Shown here piece by piece: positions 33,777 through 44,300 of a DNA stretch of 64,000 bases. The notes beneath the pieces were generated by a model. The model saw only the letters and a program-made list of their open reading frames with translations. It was not told the origin of the DNA and made no database searches. How positions within the stretch are numbered: position 1 is the stretch's first letter; every line of letters begins with the position of its first letter. The stretch is from Pelodera strongyloides (taxonomy: Eukaryota > Nematoda > Chromadorea > Rhabditida > Rhabditidae): positions 1 through 64,000 of the forward strand of contig JAANDG010000698.1 in NCBI GenBank assembly GCA_036852015.1. Direction: 5' to 3'. The translations under genes were made by a program, and so were the position numbers.

Positions 33777-34323
33777 TAGCATAGCGAAACTATGTATGGG
33801 CTTTCCAGCATCAAGCATAGAATAGAGGCAGAAATGTTTAATAAAAATTGAGAGATTTGTTTTGCTTTCAGTATACATAATATATGATCCCATTTGGTCC
33901 TGCTTTGGCTTTGTACTAGATGCAGAACGGTAACGGAAGATGGAAAATTTTCGGTTATTTTTTCCTAAATGTTACAATTTTTATTAGATTCATCGACAAG
34001 CACTAGGAACTTGTTGAGAATTTTTCCCGAAACACTTTTCCTCTTGTAGAATCTGGCTAGCGGCCGGCCCCGCCGCTAGCCATTCTATTAATGTATTCTG
34101 TGTATTTAGGTGTGCTGTAGTTATTCAAATATACACAGAGAATATAGCCATCATCCTTTATCGTATGGACCTTTGCCAAGAACGTGTGCTCTTGGTCAGC
34201 GTAGCACACACAACTGATGTTAGTAGGAGTGTGTTAGTATAAACAACATAAGAGAGGCAAGTGCAATATACCTAAAGAACGACTAACTATAAAAATAACA
34301 CACACACACACACCACACACCTA
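33777..34323. other. No gene seen
   Basis: AT-rich intergenic sequence with a short (AC)n near 34300-34318. GCGGCCGGCCCCGCCGC-like small GC palindrome near 34060-34078. No coding support. Confidence 0.45.
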
Positions 34324-34614
34324 ATGGGGTTTCCATGTATGCGATTCGCACTTGCGAAAATGACAAACCGCTGTCCATGTTCAAGTCATTTTACATGCAT
34401 GTCAACTGCCTACCGTAACCCATGCGAATCGCACGTTTGACATGGTCCTGCAGCGAAAGTGTATCAGATCCAAACTATTTGAAATAGATCCGTACTATTT
34501 TGAAATAGATCCATACTAGATCCAAAATCGCTGCGGGACCATGTCATTTACATCGACTTGAACATGGACAGCGGATTGACATTTTCGCAAGTGCGCGCAA
34601 ACATGGAAACCCCA
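34324..34614. mobile_element. Long inverted-repeat element, family D
   Basis: About 290 bp. Ends ATGGGGTTTCCATGT and its exact reverse complement. Inner arms match in part (CGCACTTGCGAAAATG / CATTTTCGCAAGTGCG; TGTCCATGTTCAAGT / ACTTGAACATGGACA). The middle has an imperfect repeat of GAAATAGATCC. No coding capacity. Confidence 0.85.
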
Positions 34615-34858
34615 TCAGTACATAGTAATTAATCACTTGCAACTTCTCCTTACCTACACTCTAACGGTCAGATGAAATTGATTTGCACTGTAATTCGCGG
34701 GTTATATGTTATTGATGAAACGTATTTCACTAACCTCGTTTGCTAAAATTTTACCTGGACATGTTAATTTGAATTCTCTGCTGGTAATTTAATCATTGTT
34801 TCCGATGCTAGGCGTACGTGTGAGTTGCTTCGGAATATGTGTTTGAGTTCTCTGGTCT

Positions 34859-35204
34859 CCAACCGCGCAGCGCACCCCCAGCCAGGGGCGCTCGCCCCTT
34901 CTTTTTGCCCCCCTTCGCGGCTGGCCGGTGCCCCCGCGGCTGGCCGGTGCCCCCAGCCCTCCAAGGCAAAAAAAAAGACATTACCACTCGGCAAAACAAA
35001 TGCACCGAGCAGGAATCGAACCTATGAAATTCACTAATTATGTTCTGGAGCCAGCGCCTTAGACCACTCGCCATAAGCGCATGTCTAATACTACTCGAAA
35101 AGAAACATTGGGTGGTGAAGCGGATATAGTCGAAATTGCGCGGATGGGTGCGCGGTTGGCTGGGGGCCCCCTGCGCGGTTGGCTGGGGGTGCGCTGCGCG
35201 GTTG
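34859..35204. repeat. GC-rich inverted repeat around a tRNA-like sequence
   Basis: A 25-bp sequence at 34859-34883 (CAACCGCGCAGCGCACCCCC...) recurs as an exact reverse complement at 35180-35204. Between them lie GC-rich simple sequence and a tRNA-like relic on the minus strand. Beyond the right arm, to about 35385, GCGGCTGGCTACGC-type units repeat. Open frames here are composition artefacts. It looks like a GC-rich SINE or a head-to-head pair of one. Confidence 0.65.
34998..35083 (-). pseudogene. tRNA-Leu/Ser-like relic (SINE head)
   Basis: Minus strand: TGGCGAGTGGTCTAAGGCGC is an excellent class-II tRNA A-box/D-arm (as in tRNA-Leu), and about 45 nt later AGGTTCGATTCCTGCTCGG is an excellent B-box/T-arm. 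The anticodon arm is disrupted and acceptor pairing is poor, so it is not a working tRNA gene, but internal Pol III promoter elements are intact. Confidence 0.65.
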
Positions 35205-35388
35205 AGGACCAGAGCCCCGAGGCACCGCGCACCCAGCCGCGTAGTTTGCAAACTACGCGGCTGGCCGGGGCCCCTCTGCGCGGTACGCGGCTGGCTACGC
35301 CCGCACTCCAATTTGCGCGGCTGGCTACGCGTGCACTCCAATTTGCGCGGCTGGGTACGCGGTGCGCTGCGCACCCAGGAACGTAGTT

Positions 35389-35552
35389 ATGGGGTTTGCA
35401 AGTATCCCAAAAATTATGTGTGATTCTGTCAATACTACCGTATTTATGCACGAAACCTGCATATATAATATGAAAAAATTAAAGAAATTCTCGTGTACTT
35501 CCAATTTGCGGTAATTTTCGGCATACTTGCTTGCAAACCCCCTTATGTAATA
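35389..35552. mobile_element. Short inverted-repeat element, family E (copy 1)
   Basis: Begins ATGGGGTTTGCAAGTAT and ends TACTTGCTTGCAAACCCC. The core reads ATTCTGTCAATACTACCGT and CGAAACCTGCATAT, shared in opposite orientation with copies at 51.2 and 63.7 kb. Non-coding. Confidence 0.85.
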
Positions 35553-35666
35553 AACAGTATTCATGTAGACCTCCAACAGAATCATAAATCATAAGTTCCT
35601 ATGAAGTTAGTTATTGACAAATAATGATAATTAATGATAATTATCCAATTGTACGAATAATTGCAG

Positions 35667-38600
35667 GATCCGTATTTACTTCAGGCCCGCGAGTACGAAA
35701 AAGCGCTACCAAATCAGGCCGCTGCCCCGTTAGTGGATAAGAATGGAAAGGTACTTACTTACGACCTTACATAGGGCGTACACTTATTTAAACTCCTTAA
35801 CTAGCAAATATTGTCGAACTAAATTCTAAAGTCTGTCTGGACAAGTACAGCTACGTACGCAGTTGACCTTACACGCCGGGTCAAGAATTGGGTAGTTCCT
35901 TTCTTTGTACAAAGGTAGAAGCTTGCATGTGAACGAGAACCCAGCTTAACCCCTAGGCTAATTCAACTTTCGGGGTTTCATATACACACCACGGGCGGAG
36001 CTTAAACTTACTGTTAAAGCGAAACGCCAGCTCCTTTGGAAAATTTGCATATGATAAGCAAATCCTATGTATCCTATGCTAATTTTGTACGATTGCTGTG
36101 GACGATCGTACAAAATTAGCATAGGATACATAGGATTTGCTTACCATATGCAAATTTTCCAAAGGAGCTGGCATTTCGCTTTAAAGTAAAAAAATGTTCG
36201 CTTTCAGCCAGTTAGGGGCAAGTCCGCCCCACAATACGTGGAAAATGGGACAATGATTGGCAAATTCAAATTCGTGCAGATGATTGGGGGAGGTGGTTTT
36301 GGACAAATCTATAAGGTGGTCAACGTGGATACGGTAAGTCCTCTCAATATCACTCTCTCCCTCTCTCTCCCTCTCTCTCTCTCTCTCTCTATTTTTCTCT
36401 CTCTCTCTCTTCTCCTCCACTTCTCCCTTTCTTCGATCTCTCACTCCTGTTTGAAGCTTTCTTCGGTAGACCGATTGCTTGAATACATGTTTATGATTTA
36501 TAATTTTTGCCCAAAATCAGATAAATTAGTTTATTATTCAGCCAAAAGTGCACATTGCCGGCAAGGTGGAACCACAGGGCTCGGATCAGGGGAGGATGAT
36601 CTTGGAATTACAGGTAATAATGGAGCATAGGCAAGGTGGCCTAGTGGTTAGCGGGTCTGGTTCTCACGCTAGAGGTCGCATGTTCGGTTCCGGTGCTGTG
36701 CACGGGTGCTTTCCTCTAGAACGCGGGCGCTAGCCATTTATAGCTTACGGATCCAGTATATTCAGTAATGCATCATGATTATGAAGAACAGTTAATTTGT
36801 GCCGAGAGTTCGAGATATTGGTTCCATTATGAAAATAACTTGGTCAATAGCTTCTCAATAACTTGAAGAATAAATATTTCCAGGTACTTGTCGAAATGCG
36901 CGGCACCACTCATTTTCCAATTCTGGTACGTTTCTGAAACGCTTCTTATGTTTGTTTGATATTCTCCGTTAGTCCGTCCGCGTAGCATTGGTCATACCAT
37001 CATATGTTCATGTCTTCCTATTACCCCTTCATACAAATACTAATACAAATCTTTATAAAGCAACTATTCAAACCAAAATTTTAGTACGCTTCGGGTGAAT
37101 TTGAACGTTTCAATTTTATCGTAATGGAACTATTGGGAAGGAATCTGACGGATGTTCGAAAACGATTGCGCAGCAAACGCTTTTCCCCAGCCAGTATGTT
37201 AAAGGTGAGTGAATTGTTCTAGACTTCTAGATTTATAAACTATAAACTACAAACTAAAGTCTGTAATTATATTTATAAACTATTATAAACTACGAACTAC
37301 AGATACAGACCACGCGAGTATGAAGCGAGGCAGAACAGCGTACCGTAAATCGGAGTGCAAAAATCTCTGGCAGTAATTTTGCAGCACAGTACTTAATAAC
37401 GAGCAAAAGTCTTTTTTTTTAATTTCGCACATGGTTACAACTTCTCAAGTTTTCAGGTGGCTATCCAGTTGACGGACGCATTTGAATCTCTACACGGGCG
37501 GGGCTATATACACAGGTGGGGTAACTTTAAGTTTACACGGTTCTGTGTCTAGTAAAGCCATTAGTAAGGTCGTATGGGCTCTACTGCTCCTAGGGTCCTA
37601 GGGTACCCACTTCTAAGAAGCCAAGAACTTGCTCTTAAATATATACTTGCGAAGAGCTTTGTTCTTTGAACAGAGTGAGACAATCGATAATATGGAAACG
37701 ACAATTGCTCCCCATTGGTGCGCCAATCCAGCGCCGTACGTTCGCGACAGCATTTTTTCTAAGCTAGCGTTAATTCAGAGATGTCAAGCCATCCAACATA
37801 TGTATGGGTATCGGAGAGAAGGAGAACGGTGTTTATTTGGTCGACTTTGGAATGGCCAGGAAATTTGTAGTGGGCGGTCGGTTTAGGTATGTCTTTATGG
37901 TTTGGTACTTTATTTGGAAATTTATTAATATTTCCTATTTTATTTATTAACTTGTATTGCGCATGTACTCTGGAGTTTGTTATGTATTTTATAGTTCTCA
38001 ACTAAAAATGTAAAGATGCTGGCAGTTTGATATTTTTGACAATTTGAGTTATTTTTCTTTTACAACTTTTATAGGGCACGTGCTTATTTTTTTTTATGAC
38101 TTTAAAGCAAACTACTGGCCGGTTTTTGAAACACATCGAGTACACGTGCATTCTTACCCGGCTTATGCAAATGAACATAAATTGGAATAAAAAATCTAGT
38201 TAAATTCGAGCAAATTAGCATAAATACGTAAAAATTCAGTTGTCCACTATGCGTTTCAAAAACCTGCCGGTATTTCGCTTTAATTTCAGAAAAGAGCGAA
38301 AATATGCGGCATTTCGCGGAACGATGCGCTATGTTTCAATTCGTGTACATGAGCGGAGAGAACAGGTGGGTATTGATTCGGATATTTCTGTCAATATGAA
38401 CTCTGGGTTTAACCAAAGATATGGTGCTTCAAAGCATCCCACTTGTTGCACGCAGGGTAGTACGAAGAGTGCCAGATGACGAACGGCTCGCTGTCCTCAG
38501 CCTAGGCAAGCTGGGGGCATCGCCTCGACACCCACCCCTGTAATCCGTTATAATAAATACCTTTTTCTACTAGCTACCCAGATTTTAGAACTAAGAGTAT

Positions 38601-40170
38601 TTGGACTAGTTGTATGCCTATATGCCATTATCATATATATCTACATATGATTAAATGAAGTAACAGGAAACTAAAATGAACAGGTTGTAAGGGTTGTGTA
38701 CAGCTCAACTCTTATAATATTCAACAGCTGTCTAACCCCCTGCATCCTCTGTGTTTCTATGTGTAGGGATGCTCTCTCGTATGTATCCTATTGATGAGCG
38801 TTGCTATTGATGAGCGTTGCTCCCTTTCCTCCTCAGTGTGCCCCCATGTCGGGATAACAGCCGGTTCTATCTCGCCCCGATAAAGATATTGTGCTCAACT
38901 TATGTATTTCAATACACGCACAACTACACACCCAACACAACACAGATAGATCATGGGCAGGGCAAACCCATGATTTACAAGGTTATTTCAAAGCGAAATA
39001 CCGGCCTGTTTTTGAAACCCATCGAGCACACCGCATGCCTATGCAGCTTATGCAAATGAACATAAATTAGAATAAAATATCGAGCTGAATTCGAGTAAAT
39101 TAGCATAAATATTTAAGAATTCAGTTGTCCACGATGCGTTTCAAAAACCGACCGGTATTTCGCTTTAATGGATATATTCAGGGCGTTTGTGATGACTTCA
39201 TCTCTCTGTTTTACTCGCTCGTCGAGCTCTGCGAGGGCCAACTGCCTTGGAGAAACGTCACTGAGCACGACCTCATCCTCACCTACAAGCTCACCTACAA
39301 CTTTGAGAGTCTCACTTAGTAAGATTACTTGCCATATATGGGCCAGTGAATTGTCAAATTTTTATATATTTTATTAATAATTATCATCATTATATTTGGA
39401 TTCAAGTAGGATTGCGAGTAACTTGTCAGATTCTGAGGCCATATCCACCACTCCGATTCCCTCGGGGAAATAGTCCCTGGCGACAGAAAATGGCATTCTA
39501 ATGTGAGAGACGCAGAGAAAAATACGGGGAATTCCCCATGGGTAATTGAGTGGTGAATATGGCCTCAGAAAACAGAGCTAGCTATTTAGTCACACCCCGG
39601 CTGGCCTCAAACTGTACCACGAGTACGTGACCGAGATGCAGTACGACCAAGTGCCCGATTATAAACACCTCAAGAATATTATTCGGGTAAGTTTTGGTTT
39701 GTTCTTATTAGGGCGAAATATTTGCGATGTGGATGTTGCTTGGTGGTATATGAAATATCTGAAACCAGTGCCCGTATGCACGAACACTGGGAGCCTTCGC
39801 CCGGTTGGGAAAATGTGTGTCTGCGTGTCGCTGATTTGCGTGATCTATATTCATCTCTCACCTCCCACTGGGAGGCTGGGAGCATACTCCCGGTTTTCGG
39901 GCATACGAGCACACGTTTTTTTACAGTACTTATCATAGTGATCATATGTACAACATGTTGTTATAGTAAAGACGTTAAAATTGTTTGACATAGATATAGA
40001 TACCTCGCCTAATCCTAACCCTAAGCTACAAACATACGGAAAACTTGGAAAGTATACTTTTTTGGAGTTTCCGAGTTTCCTTCTTAAACCTAAAACCTTT
40101 ACAGAGCTGCTTTTCACCCGGTGAGACCGAGGACGGCGATTTTGACTTTAACATACACGAGGATCACTAG
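35667..40170 (+). CDS. CK1/tau-tubulin-kinase-like protein kinase, 5' end incomplete
   Basis: Ser/Thr kinase of the CK1/TTBK group. Exons: 35667-35750, 36208-36333, 36542-36613, 36884-36925, 37085-37204, 37457-37515, 37779-37886, 38290-38365, 39182-39318, 39590-39686, 40105-40170; all in phase, 328 codons before the stop. The first exon begins at an acceptor, so an upstream exon with the start codon is missing from this model. Motifs: glycine loop [12 protein letters not shown]; presumed ATP Lys in [18 protein letters not shown] (hinge); YIHRDVKPSN (catalytic HRD, split by an intron); [12 protein letters not shown] (DFG); then RGTMRYVSI in the activation segment and [13 protein letters not shown]. 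The glycine loop and Lys context are slightly unusual but the catalytic residues are all present. The tail is short and acidic ([16 protein letters not shown]), unlike long vertebrate TTBKs and typical of the nematode-type small kinases. AATAAA lies at 40664. Confidence 0.88.
36014..36184. mobile_element. Near-perfect palindromic element, family B (copy 1)
   Basis: About 171 bp, almost a perfect hairpin: TTAAAGCGAAACGCCAGCTCC and TTTGGAAAATTTGCATATG at the left, mirrored at the right, with GTACGATTG/CGATCGTAC at the centre. It ends in TTAA 23 nt before the kinase exon at 36208. Outer bases equal those of family A. Confidence 0.9.
36340..36412. repeat. (CT)n tract
   Basis: CT microsatellite starting a few bases inside the kinase intron after the donor at 36334. 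Confidence 0.75.
36631..36703 (+). pseudogene. tRNA-Glu-like relic
   Basis: GGTGGCCTAGTGGTTAGCG is a good A-box/D-arm and GCATGTTCGGTTCCGGTGC a good T arm. The anticodon region (GGTTCTCACGC) resembles tRNA-Glu(CTC). Acceptor pairing is weak. It begins 17 nt after the kinase exon donor at 36614. Confidence 0.55.
38102..38283. mobile_element. Inverted-repeat element, family A (copy 10), at a splice acceptor
   Basis: TTAAAGCAAACTACTGGCC at left and GCCGGTATTTCGCTTTAA at right. The terminal TTAA is followed directly by TTTCAG and then the kinase exon at 38290, so the element's T-rich end (TATTTCGCTTTAATTTCAG) forms part of the polypyrimidine tract of the acceptor. Confidence 0.9.
38988..39168. 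mobile_element. Inverted-repeat element, family A (copy 11), near a splice acceptor
   Basis: AAAGCGAAATACCGGCC at left; right end CCGGTATTTCGCTTTAA at 39168, 13 nt before the kinase exon at 39182. Confidence 0.9.
39435..39566. mobile_element. Short inverted-repeat element, family H (copy 1)
   Basis: Ends GAGGCCATATCCACCACTC and GAGTGGTGAATATGGCCTC. The middle contains GTGAGAGACGCAGAGAAAAA. It lies in the last-but-one kinase intron, 23 nt before the exon at 39590. Related copies occur at 45.3, 47.9 and 61.7 kb. Confidence 0.85.
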
Positions 40171-41360
40171 AATTAGAATACCGTACACCCTATGTTACAG
40201 TACCCTACCGTAACCCTACCGTAATCAGGCTCTCCACAGACGCCCCGTGTTTACGAGTGCTCAATTCTTAATTCAATTCGTATATTCTAGTTTACAAAGC
40301 TTGTTTTCACTGAAAATCACTAAAAAAAATAGCGATATAATGTTAGCGAAAGATATGGTTAACGGAAAAGAACTCGGTGAAAGAGGTGCCTGTAATTTTG
40401 GATATACGTTCCTTTCGTGTAATATGTAATATTTTAAAGTGGTGTTCTAGCCAAGCACGTTAAACATTCTCAAGCAATATTGATCTCCAAATTCACCTGA
40501 ATTGTATTTATCGATTGATCAGAAAATCGATATATGTCTTTGTGTTTTGTCGTATTGTCTCCGACACTGTCCCATGTAGTGATGATTTATGTCTGTGAAG
40601 TGTACGTTTGTTTACGCTTTATTCTTCTTCCTTAATGTGCCTTTTCGTATTACTGTAAAAGCGAATAAAATCTTGTAGTGCGTCCTTTACAGTATTTACA
40701 GTGATATTTTTTATTTATTTTAATAAAGAAAATTATTAAGAAGATAAGTAGAATTTATGAAAATGCGGTTGAAACTGAAACCCGGGTTCGATAAAAGTAT
40801 TTTTTTTCTTTCGAAAATTATATTTAAAAAAAATATTTAAAAGTCGAAAGGCGATTTTTGAAAGAACACTTTTGTAATAGTAGAATGCTTGGTAAATAAT
40901 ATATTGGCATTATGACAAAACTATGAGTGCAAAAAAAAACAATTTGTACTTCGCAATGTGCAAAGACAATAAAAGTTTTAAGAATGTATTATGAAAATGT
41001 AAAAAAATTCACGATCTCACTGCATAAAACAATCAAAGTGTGTGTTATGGAGCTTTATAATACCCGATATGTGTATGATAAAATAAAGCATTATTTTGCT
41101 TTGAGTTAGAGGGAATAGCGTAGATGATCAACTCATTTAGGTAAAAGCACAGTAGATCTAGTTAGGTAAGTCCATACCAAAACAAAATGATAAATAAACT
41201 CGGGAGTCTGTTCCCTTTAATAATATGTTCTGATAACTACTACCTAATAATTAATGGTGGTTAATATTTGCACAAAAGTACACTTCAGTGATAGTAAAAA
41301 TACACCAAAGTTATTCAATTGGATATACACTTTTTTTAGCAACTTACTAATCAATATTGT
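40171..41360. other. Convergent 3' intergenic region
   Basis: Contains the kinase 3' UTR with AATAAA at 40664-40669, then AT-rich sequence without coding support up to the K2P stop codon. Confidence 0.5.
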
Positions 41361-44300
41361 CTAAACTGCAAACGAAACATAATCCCTTTTGAGGAGGGCG
41401 GTGGTCTCCGTGTCCTCTTTTCGGCTACAAATTGAGTCCATCACTTCTATTGTTCTTGACTGACCGACACCTGAAAAACCATTGAAAGTCAATTAGTATT
41501 GGACACATGCGGGAGGGCCCGCGGCCCGCCGGACGGTTCGACGGTCTGATCGAGGACCAGGGGGGCGGTCCTACGGACGGACCGACAGAGGACAGAACAG
41601 AACGACCACAAGAATGTATAATTAATAATTGAACATGCTAAAATCACTAAAACCTTCAATGAAAAGTATTGCTTGTTTTAAAAATGATCCAATCACCACA
41701 ACCTATGAAAGAGACGTGAACCAAACAGAGATCTGGTTCAGTATACAAAAACATGACATTTTTTAAATTCTTATACACTCACAAGAACGATGAAATTCGA
41801 GTTTCTCCGTTTTGATGAAGAGAGCTCTCGAGAGCGGGGACCTCTGTCCATCTTTGAAGACTGCTGTCGCACAGAACATGTAGAACCAATCGTAGCGTAA
41901 GTCGGGGAAGACCACCTAGAACATTTTGCATGACGCCATTATCTATACACCAGACGGATATCGCCGCCTGAGGCGACGTCAAATGCTATCTAAACGATAC
42001 TTGAAGTGTGCATATTTATATGAAACGTCTGAAGCGTATATTAAAACGTTTCTGTTAAAAGATCATATTGTGCATATTTTGTAAATATGCGAACAGTTGC
42101 CTACTTATACCAAATGCCCGAAACGTAGAAAAAATTCGTTGTGGACGTAATCACAAATAAATTCACCCGGCCACAAACTCTTCTCCTTTATAGCCCGTAT
42201 TCTCGGGTCGACGGGAATGTTCCGTTTGGGAGCTCATTCGTACGCAAATTTTTCCTCCAGCTAGTTTAGGTAGTCGAGAAATTTGCATACAAAGGATTTC
42301 CCAAACGGAACGTTTCCGTCGACCCGAGAATACGGGCTTATATAATAAGATTACGATGGATTTCCATTGTTTTATTATCCAATTACCTGTTTGCTAACCA
42401 ACGGCAACACGACGAGTTCCATACTACTTTTTCATCATTTCATTGTGATGCACACCCTGTGGTGCTATTTACTTGATAAATAAAACATTAGTGAAACCTA
42501 TGGATATGGACAGTAAGTCATAATCCTAAATTATACACTTAAAGTAAGATTTTTTACGCAAAAATACGCGGGTACTTGACGCACAAATTACAAAAATAGA
42601 AGAAAATATAAGAGGTGAAGCGGCTCCAACCGTTTCAACGTTTCAAGTATTTACGAAACACGCACCTTTCTCCCATGAACAGGAATTTTCTCCCAATCAT
42701 TCAATACTGCATTCGGATTCTCGGTGAAGTAGACGATATAGTTCTGAAAAAATATTATTTTCTCTTTTTCTGTGCGAACCTTGAATAAAGCGCACGTTCT
42801 TGAAGCGTAAAAGTTGGTAGGGAAGGATTTACGCCAATAAACCACTTCAATAAAGAGAACAACTGATACTGTAGAATAAAAAAATCCCATTTCCTACTTT
42901 TTCTGCATTTTTCTTAGGATACCAATAAATTTTCTTTAGATACCAATAAAATTTTATATAAATACGTACCTTCACATCGTGTGTGCGTTTGTACGGCGGC
43001 TCCCATGACAGTTCAATTGTGTTGGCGTTAGATCTGGTCGCAATGATGTGCTGAGGACTCAGTTGAGGTTCTAAACGATTATATCTTATTTTGATGTGCT
43101 AGACCTTTTAAATTTCCACTTCAATTCTTGTAAACTCTGGAGGGCCTGGTCTTGGTGAGTAAAATTAATCTAGCTCCAAAATAACTGACCGGTATATTGA
43201 ACCAAGTAGACCGGTTTGCTCTCCCCATACTTGCTCACAGCAGTGATTCGGAACTCATAAAGTGAGCACGAGTCAATGCTCATTATCTCTGCCGTATGTC
43301 CACGTATACCGCGCAGCTCCAGAACTTTGGCCTCTTCATTATGTCTAGAAATTGTATTATGCTTATCATGCAATTATGATAATTAATAATTTCAGTAATT
43401 TGGGATACATTACGATCCCACTCACGTAACGGTGATCGGCCTAGTATAGGAACCATGCTGACCATGCATGGTCATTATTTTTGAATGGTGAATACAATAA
43501 CAGCGCATTAGGTTAGGGTAATGTCTTATAGTCTTAACATTACATTGCTGCACCACTATAAATTTCATTTGCCAAATATAAACCGAAAAATCCTCACTTC
43601 AATCGATATCTGATATTGTACGTGACGTCATCATCAGTCGAAAAGGCGGGCGCCCATGCAAGCCGTACAGAGTACGCGGACGTACTCACCACCTGACAGT
43701 CGGTGGGCGGGTCTGGCGGTTGACGCGCGAACATAAACTTGTCGTGCGGCACTGCAAAATGGTAAGAGCACATCTTAGCTGTTTATCTATAAATGGTAGG
43801 TAGGTCAACTTCGAGTTTAAAAAATCGATACAACGTTGCAAGAACCACGAATCGAAGCTACCAATCACAAATCTGAAGTAACTCACAAACATGGCTGCCT
43901 CTCCTCTTGCTTCCTCGCTTTCTCCGCCTCGTTTTTCCGCGTTTCAAATCCTCAAAGTCTCTGTGTGCGAATATCATGCCCTTGGCCAGCTGAGCCAACA
44001 ACGTGGCCATGGCAGCGCGGCGACGCCTGAACATATTTTTTTTGCAAATAAACTTATCTTGAAGCCGAAAGGGGGAACATTGAATTAGGATTCATAGGAC
44101 CCGTAAAATTTCTAGAAAAAAAGGCTCTAGACCTAGACTAAAAACGGAAAAGTCTCCATAGCAAAGCTACGATATTAGACCTCAACACAACATTAAACTA
44201 CTACCCTCTAATGAAGTCACATACTATACATTAGCACAGCAACTAGGCATAGGACCAAATTATTGTGCCGCGCCAACTTCAGTATATACAAAACACACAC

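Noticed and set aside
34808..35451. Open frames up to 188 codons on both strands
   Set aside because: GC-rich repeat without stop codons by composition; no protein similarity, overlaps a tRNA relic.
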